A stretch of 33,261 nt of DNA, from positions 1 to 33,261 of the forward strand of contig NZ_JAHUXA010000029.1 in assembly GCF_019218745.1 (NCBI RefSeq), given 5' to 3'. Shown piece by piece: positions 23,764 through 33,192 of this stretch (the first letter of the stretch is position 1; each line of letters starts with the position of its first letter). The position numbers and the translations under genes were made by a program. The stretch is from Enterobacter sp. ENT03. GTDB taxonomy: Bacteria > Pseudomonadota > Gammaproteobacteria > Enterobacterales > Enterobacteriaceae. Under the pieces are notes generated by a model. It searched no databases. It saw only the letters and a list, made by a program, of their open reading frames with translations, and was not told the DNA's origin.

Positions 23764-24738
23764 GCCGATTAGCGGCGTGCGGGTAATATGCTCCGCGCCG
23801 TTCAGCACCTTTGGCCCACGCAGATGAATACCGCCGTCAGCAGATCCCGCAACGTTGACGGTGCCGCTGAGTTCCACTTGCTGTTCGATCAGCACATTAC
23901 CGCTGATTTTTACCTCGCCCTGGATCACCACCTTGTTATCGAGCAGGATCGGGCCGCCGTGCAGCCACGCGTGACCGCCGACCAGCACGTGATGCTTGAG
24001 CACGCAGTTGCCTTCCACCACGGCATGTTCCGCCACCTGCGCGCTGTAGCGCAGCGTCGGAATCGCATCTTCTTCACTCCCGGCAACCACCCGCGCATGA
24101 CCGTAAACTTTGGCGCAGTCGCACACCCAGACATTATTTTCTGCGTTGCCTTGCAGCAGGGCGAAATCAAACACCTCGGCGCGGTGCTCGATAAAGGCGT
24201 CGTTAACGATGGCGTCACCGTAAATTTGCGCCTGATGCACCACGCGCGAACGGCTCACCGTCGCACGCTGGTAAATACGCAGCCGCTGATGCGCGTCGGG
24301 CGTCATGCCGCGGGCGGCGATGATTTCACTGCCGTTGAGCACCCGCGCCTCATCGGCAATATCGCCGTCGCCGCGCACCGTTGATGCCTGTACCAGCACG
24401 CTGCCACACAGCCTTGCGCCGTGGCTGATTTCTGCGGCGTCCACCCAGGCGTTATCGCTAATCTGCACGTTATGACGCAAAACGCACGGCCCGGTGATCC
24501 GCGCGTTATCGCGGATCTGAGAGCCATCAAAGGCGAGACTGTTTTCATCGTAGATCCAGCAATCACCCTGTTGGGAAAGCACGCTTTCATCATCGATCCA
24601 GCCGCCGGGCGTTCCGGCCGTCACATCATTAAAATCACTGAGGGCTATAATCTGGCGCAGGGTGATGCTGCGCTTTTCCACGCCGTCCTGATAGCTGAAC
24701 GTGCGGCACTCATCGCTGAGACGATATTTATTCATCAT
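23755..24738 (-). CDS. ydcK: YdcK, left-handed beta-helix (hexapeptide-repeat) protein
   Basis: A 327-residue protein colinear with E. coli YdcK (326). After an N-terminal domain ([20 protein letters not shown]) it consists of repeated hexapeptide turns such as [20 protein letters not shown], as in acyltransferases and carbonic anhydrases of the left-handed beta-helix type, ending in [16 protein letters not shown]. Enzymatic function is unknown and no catalytic residue can be named. It is divergent from tehA across 108 bases and converges on rimL with a nine-base overlap. Confidence 0.92.
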   Translation of the reverse strand: MMNKYRLSDECRTFSYQDGVEKRSITLRQIIALSDFNDVTAGTPGGWIDDESVLSQQGDCWIYDENSLAFDGSQIRDNARITGPCVLRHNVQISDNAWVDAAEISHGARLCGSVLVQASTVRGDGDIADEARVLNGSEIIAARGMTPDAHQRLRIYQRATVSRSRVVHQAQIYGDAIVNDAFIEHRAEVFDFALLQGNAENNVWVCDCAKVYGHARVVAGSEEDAIPTLRYSAQVAEHAVVEGNCVLKHHVLVGGHAWLHGGPILLDNKVVIQGEVKISGNVLIEQQVELSGTVNVAGSADGGIHLRGPKVLNGAEHITRTPLIGSL

Positions 24739-24809
24739 GGTTATTCCGCAGAAGCCTTCACTCAGCGTAGCAAAATTTACGCGACTGGCTATCGGCGGCG
24801 AATTTCCAT

Positions 24810-24832
24810 AAAATGCATTTCAAATATCATTT
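24810..24832 (+). promoter_or_regulatory. NsrR-like site upstream of tehA
   Basis: AAAATGCATTT (24810-24820) is an excellent match to the NsrR half-site AANATGCATTT; after one base AAATATCATTT (24822-24832) is a degraded second half. The 11-1-11 layout is that of the nitric-oxide-sensing repressor NsrR. As I recall, tehAB is among NsrR-linked operons in E. coli. Confidence 0.5.
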
Positions 24833-24858
24833 AAATATTCAACTAAATGTGTAAACAA

Positions 24859-25848
24859 ATGGTTAGCAAAAAAGTGCTGCATTTGCCCGCGGGTTATTTC
24901 GGGATGGTGCTGGGGATCATCGGCATGGGCTTTGCCTGGCGCTACGCCGCCACCCTCTGGCCGGTCAGCCCTATTATTGGCGACGGGATGGTTCTGCTGG
25001 CGACGCTTATCTGGGCGCTGCTGGCGCTGGCGTTCTTGTGGCGTCTGGTGCGCTATCCGTACAGCGTACTGGCGGAGATGCGCCATCCGGCGCAGAGCAG
25101 TTTCGTCAGCCTGTTTCCGGCCACCACGATGCTGGTTGCCATCGGCATGGTGCCCTGGTGGCGGCCGCTGGCGCTGGGACTGTTTATCACCGGCGTGACG
25201 GTTCAGCTGACCTATGCCGCCTGGCAATCCGCCGGTTTATGGCGGGGACTTCATCCTGAGGAGGCCACCACGCCTGGGCTGTATTTGCCGACGGTGGCGA
25301 ATAACTTTATCAGCGCTATGGCCTGCGGCGCGCTCGGATTTCATGACGCCGGGTTAGTGTTTTTAGGGGCAGGGGTGTTTTCCTGGTTGAGTCTTGAACC
25401 GGCGATCCTCCACCGCCTGCGCAGCGCAGGGGAGCTGCCCGTCGCCATGCGTACCTCGCTCGGCATTCAGCTGGCCCCGGCGCTGGTCGCCTGTAGCGCC
25501 TGGTTTAGCGTTAACGGCGGTGAAGCGGATACCTTCGCCAAAATGCTGTTTGGTTATGGCCTGCTGCAACTGCTGTTTATGCTGCGGCTGATCCCCTGGT
25601 ATCTGTCGCAGCCTTTTAACGCGAGCTTCTGGAGCTTCTCGTTCGGCGTGTCGGCGCTCGCCACCACCGGCTTACATCTTGGGCACAGCGCGAGTACGGG
25701 CTTTTTCCCTACGCTGGCGCTGCCGCTGTTTGTGTTCTGTAACCTGATCATTGTGCTGCTGGCGATCAACACGCTGCACTTATTATTCAGCGGCAAATTA
25801 CTGACCCGCGTTGACCCGGCACTGTTAATAACATCGAAGGATAAATAA
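24859..25848 (+). CDS. tehA: TehA, SLAC1/TDT-family anion channel (tellurite resistance)
   Basis: A 329-residue inner-membrane protein with ten predicted helices, an orthologue of E. coli TehA (330). The family includes plant SLAC1 anion channels. It confers tellurite resistance only when overexpressed with tehB in E. coli. Conserved stretches include [45 protein letters not shown] and [16 protein letters not shown]. The start is ambiguous: ATG 24859 ([12 protein letters not shown]) best matches the E. coli N-terminus, while ATG 24847 adds four residues; neither has a good ribosome binding site. Its stop overlaps the tehB start (TAATG), implying translational coupling. Confidence 0.93.
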   Translation: MVSKKVLHLPAGYFGMVLGIIGMGFAWRYAATLWPVSPIIGDGMVLLATLIWALLALAFLWRLVRYPYSVLAEMRHPAQSSFVSLFPATTMLVAIGMVPWWRPLALGLFITGVTVQLTYAAWQSAGLWRGLHPEEATTPGLYLPTVANNFISAMACGALGFHDAGLVFLGAGVFSWLSLEPAILHRLRSAGELPVAMRTSLGIQLAPALVACSAWFSVNGGEADTFAKMLFGYGLLQLLFMLRLIPWYLSQPFNASFWSFSFGVSALATTGLHLGHSASTGFFPTLALPLFVFCNLIIVLLAINTLHLLFSGKLLTRVDPALLITSKDK

Positions 25849-26444
25849 TGACCACTCGTGATGAAAACTATTTTACTGAGAAATACGGCCTGACTCGTAC
25901 CCATTCAGAAGTGCTGGAAGCGGCGGCGATTATTCCGCCGGGAAAAACGCTCGATCTGGGCTGCGGCAACGGGCGCAATAGCGTCTGGCTGGCGGCGAAA
26001 GGCTTTGACGTAACGGCATGGGATAAAAATCCCAACAGCATAAATAATCTGCAAACCATTAAAGCGGCAGAAGGGCTGGATAACCTCGATATTGCCGTTA
26101 ACGATCTCAACACCCTGACTTTCGACGGCCAATACGATTTTATTTTATCCACGGTGGTGATGATGTTTCTGGCGCCGCAGACCATTCCGGGGCTTATCGC
26201 CAATATGCAGCGCTGCACCGTGCCGGGGGGATATAACCTGATCGTCGCTGCGATGGATACCGCCGATTTTCCGTGCACCGTCGGCTTCCCGTTTGCCTTT
26301 AAAGAAGGGGAACTGCGTGATTATTACGACGGCTGGGAGATCCTGAAATACAACGAAAATCCAGGTGAATTACACCGCACTGATGTCAACGGCAATCGCA
26401 TTAAATTGCGTTTTGCCACGTTACTGGCGCGTAAAACGTCATAA
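25848..26444 (+). CDS. tehB: Tellurite methyltransferase TehB
   Basis: A 198-residue SAM-dependent methyltransferase (E. coli TehB 197) thought to methylate tellurite or selenite. Motif I is [10 protein letters not shown] (35-44), the acidic residue after beta2 is in TAWDKNPN, and motif post-I/IV is [11 protein letters not shown]. The start codon shares its first base with the tehA stop, so the pair is translationally coupled. A terminator follows. Confidence 0.95.
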   Translation: MTTRDENYFTEKYGLTRTHSEVLEAAAIIPPGKTLDLGCGNGRNSVWLAAKGFDVTAWDKNPNSINNLQTIKAAEGLDNLDIAVNDLNTLTFDGQYDFILSTVVMMFLAPQTIPGLIANMQRCTVPGGYNLIVAAMDTADFPCTVGFPFAFKEGELRDYYDGWEILKYNENPGELHRTDVNGNRIKLRFATLLARKTS

Positions 26445-26451
26445 CAACTCA

Positions 26452-26478
26452 AGCCCGGCAACAGACCGGGTTTTTCTT
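26452..26478 (+). terminator. Rho-independent terminator of tehAB
   Basis: GCCCGG (26453-26458) pairs with CCGGGT (26466-26471, one G-U) and is followed by TTTTCTTT. Confidence 0.8.
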
Positions 26479-26576
26479 TGCCTGAAATGTGCACCACCCC
26501 TCTTTTAGTCACAACACTCACCCAACTTATTTGCTATAACTTCATATGCATATGTGCACTTACAGAGAATCCCTTT

Positions 26577-27245
26577 ATGCGTAATCCTACGTTTTTTAAA
26601 GTTGCAGTGCTTACCGGCCTGCTCACCCTGGCTGGTTGTGCGTCGAAAGTGGCGCAACCTGAAAACTATTCCGGGTTTTTGAAAGATTATTCTGGCTTGC
26701 AGCAAACGACCTCCGCATCAGGCAAACCTGTCTTGCGCTGGGTAGCTCCGAATTTTGATCCCAATAAGTACGACAGCATTGTCTACAATCCGGTGACCTA
26801 CTATCCGGTAGCTAAACCCACCTCACAGATTGGCCAGCAGACGCTGGACGGCCTGCTGAATTACACTAACAGCAAACTGAAAGCAGCGGCTGCACAGCGC
26901 AAACCGCTGGTGACAACGCCGGGCGCGCACAGCCTGATTTTCCGCGGTGCGATCACCGGTGTGAATTCCAGTAAAGAAGGTCTGCAGTTCTATGAAGTGG
27001 TGCCTGTGGCGTTGGTGGTTGCCGGCACACAAGCCGCCACCGGCCACCGCACCATGGACACAAACCTCTTTTTTGAAGGCGAGCTGATTGACGCCACCAC
27101 CAATAAACCGGTGCTGAAAGTGGTACGTAAGGGCGAAGGGAAAGATCTGAATAACGAAAGCACGCCAATGACCGTCGAAACCTTAAAACAGGTGGTTGAC
27201 GACATGGCGACCGACGCCACCATGTTTGACGTAAACAAAAAATAA
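26577..27245 (+). CDS. ydcL: Lipoprotein YdcL (DUF3313)
   Basis: A 222-residue lipoprotein, equal in length to E. coli YdcL. The lipobox TLAGC puts the lipidated Cys at residue 21; the next residue is Ala, so sorting to the outer membrane is expected. The mature part is colinear with YdcL (KYDSIVYNPVTYYPV, SKEGLQFYEVVPVALVVAG and a C-terminal DVNKK). Function is unknown. The start at ATG 26577 fits the signal peptide; the open frame from 26478 runs through the promoter region and was rejected. E. coli ydcL has been reported as RpoS-linked. Confidence 0.93.
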   Translation: MRNPTFFKVAVLTGLLTLAGCASKVAQPENYSGFLKDYSGLQQTTSASGKPVLRWVAPNFDPNKYDSIVYNPVTYYPVAKPTSQIGQQTLDGLLNYTNSKLKAAAAQRKPLVTTPGAHSLIFRGAITGVNSSKEGLQFYEVVPVALVVAGTQAATGHRTMDTNLFFEGELIDATTNKPVLKVVRKGEGKDLNNESTPMTVETLKQVVDDMATDATMFDVNKK

Positions 27246-27250
27246 TCACC

Positions 27251-27278
27251 TGCGCCACCTCCGGGTGGCGCACTTTTT
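27251..27278 (+). terminator. Rho-independent terminator of ydcL
   Basis: TGCGCCACC (27251-27259), loop TCCG, GGTGGCGCA (27264-27272), then CTTTTTT. It abuts the stop codon of the converging DMT gene and may serve both. Confidence 0.92.
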
Positions 27279-28187
27279 TCACGCCTGTTTTATCCGCCAC
27301 CGCCTGCCGCTGAACCAGTTTTCCGGACGGGTGAACATCACCAGATTCCCCACCAGAATCAGCGCCAGCCCACAAACCGCATTCAGATGCCAGACGTAAC
27401 CTTCGTATAGCGTTGAAATCGTCAAGGCGACCAGCGGAAACAGCAATGTACTGTAGGCCGCTTTGCTGGCACCGATGCGCCCGACCAGCGTGAAGTACGC
27501 CCCGAAACCGATCACCGAGCCAAACAGCGCCAGATAAACCAGCGCGCCGAGGTACGAGAGCGTCCAGTCCGGGGTAAAATCATCGCCACGTATCAGCGCA
27601 ATCGCGCCCATGATCATCGTGCCATAGAGCATCGCCCAGGCGTTGGTGGTCATGGTTTCCAGCCCGTTACGTTGATGACGCAGACTGACCATATTGCCCA
27701 GCGAAAACCCCAGCGTACCGAGGGCCGACAAGCCAATACCCATCAACAACGTACTGCTCATGTCGGTGGCGACCAGATCGTGCCAGAAGAGGGCGACGAT
27801 ACCGCACAGTCCCAGCACGGCGGCGAGGTAAAAACGGGCCGGTGGCCGGTTGCCGAAAAACAGAAAACTATTGATGCCGTTAAACAGTACCGCCATGGAG
27901 AAGATCACCGATTCCAGACCGGTATTGATCCACCCCGCCGCGGTATAAAAGCACCAGAAATTAAAGCCAAACACGCAACCGCCCTGCAACAGACAAAACA
28001 GATGATCGCGTCGTGTCAGCGGCCGCAGGCGACGGAACACCGTCAGCGCCGTCATAATGACCAGCGTCGCCAGCGCAAAGCGCCAGAAGATGGACACCGG
28101 TGCCGGCACGCTGCCCTGTTGTAAGAAAATGGCGATCCACGTGGTGCCCCAAATCACCACCACCAGGCAATACAATAATGCGTTCAT
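27279..28187 (-). CDS. DMT-superfamily exporter (EamA domains)
   Basis: A 302-residue inner-membrane protein with about ten helices in two EamA repeats. The N-terminus LLYCLVVVIWGTTWIAIFLQ and the second-half sequence FGSVIGFGAYFTLVGRIGASKAA carry the typical GT-W and FxxxLxxIGAS-type marks of drug/metabolite exporters related to RhtA and YdcZ-like proteins. Members export amino acids or other small metabolites; the substrate here is not evident. It is divergent from an AraC-type regulator gene 174 bases away, which probably controls it. The pair is absent between ydcL and ydcO in E. coli K-12. Confidence 0.88.
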   Translation of the reverse strand: MNALLYCLVVVIWGTTWIAIFLQQGSVPAPVSIFWRFALATLVIMTALTVFRRLRPLTRRDHLFCLLQGGCVFGFNFWCFYTAAGWINTGLESVIFSMAVLFNGINSFLFFGNRPPARFYLAAVLGLCGIVALFWHDLVATDMSSTLLMGIGLSALGTLGFSLGNMVSLRHQRNGLETMTTNAWAMLYGTMIMGAIALIRGDDFTPDWTLSYLGALVYLALFGSVIGFGAYFTLVGRIGASKAAYSTLLFPLVALTISTLYEGYVWHLNAVCGLALILVGNLVMFTRPENWFSGRRWRIKQA

Positions 28188-28361
28188 ATTTCATCTCTGC
28201 TCGATTGACCTGCGGCTGATTCTGGCGCGCTACGTCACCCATGGCTTGCACCCCTTTGCGCTCAACTTGCAAAATCTTGCGCTTTTTTATCCGCTGGCGG
28301 GACAAGTCGTAGGGAAGGCGGGTAAACTGCGCCTCTGGTTAATCATTTGTTAAGCGGCGTT

Positions 28362-29234
28362 ATGGCGGAAATTTATCGGGCATTTGAAAATCTGCGCAAT
28401 CACAACGCGGTGCTGCACGATTCGGTGGCGCTGAATACCGGTATGCAGCTGGCGGCCTGGTCAAATACGCGCGACAACATCACCCAGTATTGCGATCACC
28501 ACACGCTGAGCCTGTATATCGACAATGGTTACGAGAGCTATCACAAAACCTCCGGCGGCTGGAAAAACGGCGGTGGGCCTGATCGTTTTTGCCTGATGCC
28601 GACCGACAGCGAATCAAGCTGGGATATTCGCGATAACCTGTCATTTGTGCACCTCTACTGCACCGATGCGCACCTGGGCACGGTGAGCGAGCAGATCTGG
28701 GATCGCCGTCCGGCGTCGTTAACCCTGAACGAACAAACGTTTGGCGAAGATGCGCAGATCACCACGCTGTACCGCCATTTTCTGCTGGGCTGCGACTGGC
28801 AGCAGCAGGCGAATCAGCTGACCCTCAGCACGGCCTCGACGCTGCTGTTAACCCATCTGGTGCAACATTACAGTAACGTGCGCTGGCGGCTGCCGACCGT
28901 CACCGGCGGGCTGTCGCCGTCGGTGCTGCGTAACGTCCTCGCCTACATTGACGCCAGCCTCGCGCAACCGCTGACGCTCGCGGATCTCGCCGCCGAGGCG
29001 GCATTAAGCGAATTCCATTTTGCGCGCATGTTCCGCCAGTCGATGGGGCTGGCACCGCACCAGTATGTGATGCAGCGCCGCATGGCACAGGCCGAGCAGC
29101 TGGTGCGCTACAGCAATAACTCCCTGACGGAGATTGCGCTGGCCTGCGGCTTTAACTCCGCCAGCCATTTCAGCAATCGCTTTAAAAGCGTCACCGGCAT
29201 TACACCGTCACAGCTACGTGCGCGCCACCCGTGA
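28362..29234 (+). CDS. AraC-family transcriptional regulator
   Basis: A 290-residue regulator with an N-terminal ligand-binding half and a C-terminal double helix-turn-helix at about 195-288: LTLADLAAEAALSEFHFARM, then SLTEIALACGFNSASHFSNR and FKSVTGITPSQLR. The ATG at 28362 is preferred over a TTG at 28347. It probably regulates the divergent exporter; the effector is unknown. Its last 21 bases overlap the 3' end of ydcO on the other strand. Confidence 0.9.
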   Translation: MAEIYRAFENLRNHNAVLHDSVALNTGMQLAAWSNTRDNITQYCDHHTLSLYIDNGYESYHKTSGGWKNGGGPDRFCLMPTDSESSWDIRDNLSFVHLYCTDAHLGTVSEQIWDRRPASLTLNEQTFGEDAQITTLYRHFLLGCDWQQQANQLTLSTASTLLLTHLVQHYSNVRWRLPTVTGGLSPSVLRNVLAYIDASLAQPLTLADLAAEAALSEFHFARMFRQSMGLAPHQYVMQRRMAQAEQLVRYSNNSLTEIALACGFNSASHFSNRFKSVTGITPSQLRARHP

Positions 29235-30380
29235 CAGCAGGGCGTAGCACGCGCCGCCGATAATTAATCCCCAGAAGGCCGAACCGATACCGAGCAGCGT
29301 AATGCCGCTGGCGGTGATGAGAAAGGTGACAATAGACGCGTCACGTTCATGCGGATGCGCCAGCGCCTGATACAGACTACCGCTAAAGGTGCCGAGCAGC
29401 GCCAGTCCCGCCAGCGTCTGGATCCAGCTCACCGGCAAGGCCGTCATCAGCGCGGTAATCGAACTGCCAAAAATCCCGGCAAGCAGATAAAACACCCCGG
29501 CGGCGATGGCCGCCAGCCAGCGTTTACTGGCGTCCGTATGCGCATCCGGGCTGAGACAGACCGCCGCACTGATCGCCCCGATGCACACCGAGAACGCGCC
29601 GAACCCCGACAGCAACACCGTTAACCCGCCGGTAAAAATCATCAGCGGTGAAACGGGAACCTGATAGCCCGCCGCCTGGAAGGTCGCCACGCCCGGCGCG
29701 TTTTGCGACGCCATAGTGACGAGGAAAAAGGGAATACCGATGCTGATTAGTGTGGTGAGGGTAAACTCCGGGGCAATAAATTCCGGCAGCACCGGGCTAA
29801 AATGCAACCCGGATGTGACAACGTCACCAGAAGCCCATGCCGCCACAATGCCTGCCAGCAGCGTGCCGACGATGGCGTAGCGGGGCGCAAACGCCTTACC
29901 CAGCACCCATGCCAGCAACATCGTGCCGCACAATAATAAATGTCCCTCAATGTTCCTGAAGGCTTGCAGACCAAAACGCAGTAAGATGCCGCCCAGCATG
30001 GCGGCAGCCAGCGAATGCGGGATGATTTTCATCAGCCGCGCGAAGAGTCCGGTCAGGCCGCACAGCAGGATCAGCGCATTGGCGAAGATAAATACGCCTA
30101 TCACCTCGTTAATGCTGACGCCATGCAGGCTGGTCGCCAGCAGTGCCGCGCCGGGCGTTGACCATGCAGTGAGCAGCGGGACGCGGTACCATAGCGTCAA
30201 TGCCAGCGTGCTGACGCCCATCGCGAGGCCCAGCGCGGTCATCCAGCCGGCGATCTGCGTGTCGCTGGCACCGGCGGCAGACGCGGCCTGCCAGATAATC
30301 GCCGCGGAGCTGGCATAACCCACCAGCACGGCAACAAAGCCCGCGAGTACTGCGGGTAGAGGAAAAGAGAACGGACGCAT
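29214..30380 (-). CDS. ydcO: YdcO, BenE-family transporter
   Basis: A 388-residue inner-membrane protein with about 11-12 helices, an orthologue of E. coli YdcO (391). The family is benzoate:H+ symporter BenE; in E. coli the substrate is not established. Recognisable stretches are MRPFSFPLPAVLAGFVAVLVG, VATFQAAGYQVPVSPLMIFT and FGAFSVCIGAISAAVCLSPD. AGGGG precedes the ATG on the minus strand. It is divergent from sutR and shares the dyad-containing intergenic region, so control by SutR is likely. Confidence 0.93.
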   Translation of the reverse strand: MRPFSFPLPAVLAGFVAVLVGYASSAAIIWQAASAAGASDTQIAGWMTALGLAMGVSTLALTLWYRVPLLTAWSTPGAALLATSLHGVSINEVIGVFIFANALILLCGLTGLFARLMKIIPHSLAAAMLGGILLRFGLQAFRNIEGHLLLCGTMLLAWVLGKAFAPRYAIVGTLLAGIVAAWASGDVVTSGLHFSPVLPEFIAPEFTLTTLISIGIPFFLVTMASQNAPGVATFQAAGYQVPVSPLMIFTGGLTVLLSGFGAFSVCIGAISAAVCLSPDAHTDASKRWLAAIAAGVFYLLAGIFGSSITALMTALPVSWIQTLAGLALLGTFSGSLYQALAHPHERDASIVTFLITASGITLLGIGSAFWGLIIGGACYALLSRVART

Positions 30381-30389
30381 AATGGCCCC

Positions 30390-30437
30390 TGTGCGTTATA
30401 GCGTCCGCGTAAATTATCATTGTGCGCTATAACGTAC
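30390..30437. promoter_or_regulatory. Twin operator-like sites between ydcO and sutR
   Basis: TGTGCGTTATAGCGTC (30390-30405) and TGTGCGCTATAACGTA (30421-30436) are near-identical direct repeats exactly 31 bases apart, about three helical turns. Their cores CGTTATAGCG (30394-30403) and CGCTATAACG (30425-30434) are also perfect reverse complements of one another. Placement in the divergent promoter region suggests binding sites for the adjacent regulator SutR. Confidence 0.65.
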
Positions 30438-30468
30438 AAGTGAAGGTGATGTTCACCAGGAGAAAACG

Positions 30469-31014
30469 ATGGATCTGACACAGTATCTGGCCGGTACGCT
30501 GAAAAGCCTGCGCCAGGCGCGGGGCTGGAGTTTGTCACGCCTGGCGGAAGAAACCGGCGTCTCAAAGGCAATGCTCGGCCAGATTGAGCGTAACGAATCC
30601 AGCCCGACGGTGGCGACGCTGTGGAAAATCGCCACCGGCCTCAACGTGCCGTTCTCGACTTTTATCGCCGCCCCCGACACGCTTACCCCCCAGGCGTACG
30701 ATCCCGACCAACAGGCGATGGTCATCACGCCGTTGTTTCCGTGGGACGCGCAGCTGCACTTTGACCTGTTCTCCATCACGCTCGCCCCCGGCGCGCTGAG
30801 CGAATCCACGCCGCACGAACGCGGTGTGATTGAACATGTGGTGGTGATCAGCGGCCTGCTGGAGATGTGTCTCGACGGGCAGTGGCAGACGATTGGCGCC
30901 AACAGCGGCCTGCGATTTGCCGCAGATAAACCCCATGCCTATCGCAACAGCAGCGCGCAGACCGTGCACTTTCATTCGCTGATCCACTACCCGACAGAAA
31001 AAAGCCGCGGCTAA
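30469..31014 (+). CDS. sutR: XRE-cupin regulator SutR (YdcN)
   Basis: A 181-residue regulator (E. coli SutR 178). An N-terminal XRE helix-turn-helix spans about 12-58 (RQARGWSLSRLAEETGVSKA, MLGQIERNESSPTVATLWKI) and a C-terminal cupin domain covers about 100-178, probably sensing a small ligand. E. coli SutR was named as a regulator of sulfur utilisation genes. CAGGAGAAAACG precedes the ATG. The dyads at 30390-30437 are the likely autoregulatory sites. Confidence 0.93.
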   Translation: MDLTQYLAGTLKSLRQARGWSLSRLAEETGVSKAMLGQIERNESSPTVATLWKIATGLNVPFSTFIAAPDTLTPQAYDPDQQAMVITPLFPWDAQLHFDLFSITLAPGALSESTPHERGVIEHVVVISGLLEMCLDGQWQTIGANSGLRFAADKPHAYRNSSAQTVHFHSLIHYPTEKSRG

Positions 31015-31094
31015 GGCGTGGAAAATGTTTTGGTCTGTGGGCTATTCTCACTACAATAGCGGCCATTTTGACCATCCTGGATAACGACGACCGT

Positions 31095-33059
31095 ATGCGC
31101 CTGCAATCCCATCATCTTGAATTATTAAGCCCGGCCCGTGATACCGACATCGCCCGCGAAGCTATTCTTCACGGCGCGGATGCGGTGTATATCGGCGGCC
31201 CCGGCTTTGGTGCCCGCCACAATGCCAGCAACAGTTTGCAGGACATTGCGAAACTGGTGCCGTTTGCCCATCGCTATGGCGCAAAAGTGTTTGTGACGCT
31301 GAACACCATTCTGCATGATGATGAACTCGAACCGGCGCAACGGCTGATCAGCGACCTCTACCAGACCGGCGTCGATGCGCTGATCGTCCAGGACATGGGC
31401 GTGCTGGAACTCGATATTCCCCCCATTGAACTGCACGCCAGCACCCAGTGTGATATTCGCAGCGTGGAAAAAGCCAAATTCCTCTCGGACGTGGGTTTCT
31501 CCCAGATCGTGCTGGCGCGTGAACTCGACCTCCAGCAGATCAAGGCCATTCATCAGGCCACTGACGCCACCATTGAATTCTTCATTCATGGCGCGTTGTG
31601 CGTGGCCTATTCCGGCCAGTGCTATATTTCCCACGCGCAGACCGGGCGCAGCGCCAACCGCGGCGACTGCTCGCAGGCCTGTCGTCTGCCTTATACCCTG
31701 AAAGACGATCAGGGCCGCGTGGTGTCTTATGAAAAACACCTGCTGTCGATGAAAGACAACGACCAGACCGCCAACCTCGGGCAGTTAATCGATGCCGGGG
31801 TGCGCTCCTTCAAAATTGAAGGGCGCTACAAAGACATGAGCTACGTGAAAAACATCACCGCGCACTATCGTCAGATGCTCGATGCCATTATTGACGATCG
31901 CGGCGACCTGGCGCGCTCCTCTGCCGGGCGTACCGAGCACTTTTTCATTCCGTCCACCGACAAAACCTTCCACCGTGGCAGCACCGACTATTTTGTGAAT
32001 GCCCGTAAAGCAGACATCGGCGCGTTTGATTCACCGAAATTTATCGGCCTGCCGGTGGGGGAAGTGCTGCGCGTCGGTAAAGATCATCTGGATGTGGAAG
32101 TGACAGAGCCGCTGGCAAATGGCGACGGCCTGAATGTGATGATCAAGCGTGAGATTGTCGGCTTCCGCGCAAACACGGTGGAGAAAACCGCCGAAAATCG
32201 TTATCGCGTCTTCCCGAACGAGATGCCAGCCGATCTGCATAAAGTGAAACCGCATACCGCGCTGAACCGCAACCTTGACCATAACTGGCAGCAGGCGCTG
32301 ACCAAAACCTCCAGCGAACGCCGCATCGCGGTGGATATTGAACTGGGCGGCTGGCAGGAACAGCTGATCCTCACCGTCACCTGTGAGGACGGTATCAGCG
32401 TCACCCATACGCTGGACGGCCAGTTCGACGACGCCAATAACGCCGACAAAGCGTTGAGCCAGTTGCAGGATGGCCTGGCAAAATTAGGCCAGACACGGTA
32501 TTACGCGCGGGACATTCAGATAAACCTGCCAGGCGCGCTGTTTGTGCCGAACAGCCTGTTAAATCAGCTGCGCCGGGAAACCATTGAGCTACTGGATGAC
32601 GCCCGGCTGGCAAACTATCAGCGCGGCAGCCGTAAACCGGTGGCCGTACCCGCGCCGGTGTACCCGGAAACCCATCTGTCGTTCCTCGCTAACGTGTATA
32701 ACGCCAAAGCACGCGCGTTTTATCATCGCTACGGCGTACAGCTGATCGATGCCGCTTACGAGGCGCACGAAGAGAAGGGCGATGTGCCGGTGATGATCAC
32801 CAAACACTGCCTGCGTTTTGCGTTTAACTTGTGCCCGAAACAGGCGAAAGGGTCGATCAAGAGCTGGAAAGCAACGCCGATGCAGCTGGTGCATGGCGAT
32901 GAAGTGTTAACCCTGAAATTCGACTGCCGCCCGTGCGAGATGCACGTGGTGGGCAAGATCAAAAAACATATCCTGAAAATGCCGCATCCGGGCAGCGTCG
33001 TGGCGTCGGTCAGCCCGGAAGAGCTGATGAAGACGTTGCCGAAACGCAAAGGGGTGTAA
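31095..33059 (+). CDS. rlhA: 23S rRNA 5-hydroxycytidine C2501 synthase (peptidase U32 family)
   Basis: A 654-residue protein, one longer than E. coli RlhA (YdcP). It is needed for hydroxylation of C2501 in the peptidyl-transferase centre of 23S rRNA, a modification that depends on iron and prephenate supply. The U32 signature EFFIHGALC...SGQCYIS is present, with further cysteines in GDCSQACRL and in the C-terminal KHCLRFAFNLCPKQ and FDCRPCEMH blocks, which together may hold an Fe-S cluster. The ATG at 31095 (MRLQSHHLELL) matches the E. coli start; an ATG at 31068 would add nine residues. REP units follow the stop. Confidence 0.95.
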   Translation: MRLQSHHLELLSPARDTDIAREAILHGADAVYIGGPGFGARHNASNSLQDIAKLVPFAHRYGAKVFVTLNTILHDDELEPAQRLISDLYQTGVDALIVQDMGVLELDIPPIELHASTQCDIRSVEKAKFLSDVGFSQIVLARELDLQQIKAIHQATDATIEFFIHGALCVAYSGQCYISHAQTGRSANRGDCSQACRLPYTLKDDQGRVVSYEKHLLSMKDNDQTANLGQLIDAGVRSFKIEGRYKDMSYVKNITAHYRQMLDAIIDDRGDLARSSAGRTEHFFIPSTDKTFHRGSTDYFVNARKADIGAFDSPKFIGLPVGEVLRVGKDHLDVEVTEPLANGDGLNVMIKREIVGFRANTVEKTAENRYRVFPNEMPADLHKVKPHTALNRNLDHNWQQALTKTSSERRIAVDIELGGWQEQLILTVTCEDGISVTHTLDGQFDDANNADKALSQLQDGLAKLGQTRYYARDIQINLPGALFVPNSLLNQLRRETIELLDDARLANYQRGSRKPVAVPAPVYPETHLSFLANVYNAKARAFYHRYGVQLIDAAYEAHEEKGDVPVMITKHCLRFAFNLCPKQAKGSIKSWKATPMQLVHGDEVLTLKFDCRPCEMHVVGKIKKHILKMPHPGSVVASVSPEELMKTLPKRKGV

Positions 33060-33063
33060 GGTT

Positions 33064-33152
33064 GCGCCGGGTGGCGGCTACGCCTTACCCGGCCTACGGT
33101 AGGATGTGGTGATGTGGTTTCGCCGGGTGACGGCTACGCCTTACCCGGCCTT
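33064..33152. repeat. Two REP units after rlhA
   Basis: CGCCGGGTGGCGGCTACGCC plus TTACCCGGCCTACGGTAGG (33065-33103) and CGCCGGGTGACGGCTACGCC plus TTACCCGGCC (33121-33150) are near-identical REP units in the same orientation, about 56 bases apart. They are related to the cluster at 23044-23189. Confidence 0.88.
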
Positions 33153-33172
33153 GTATTATGCTTCCCGTGCAC

Positions 33173-33192
33173 AAAGAACCGGCCGGTTCTTT
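33173..33192. terminator. 20-bp perfect palindrome, possible terminator of a converging gene
   Basis: AAAGAACCGG followed by CCGGTTCTTT is a perfect 20-base palindrome after the rlhA REP units. The arms are flanked by A and T runs as in a bidirectional terminator, but there is no unpaired loop. A second hairpin CAGGCT-TGC-AGCCTG lies at 33225-33239. The gene beyond is outside the window. Confidence 0.4.
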
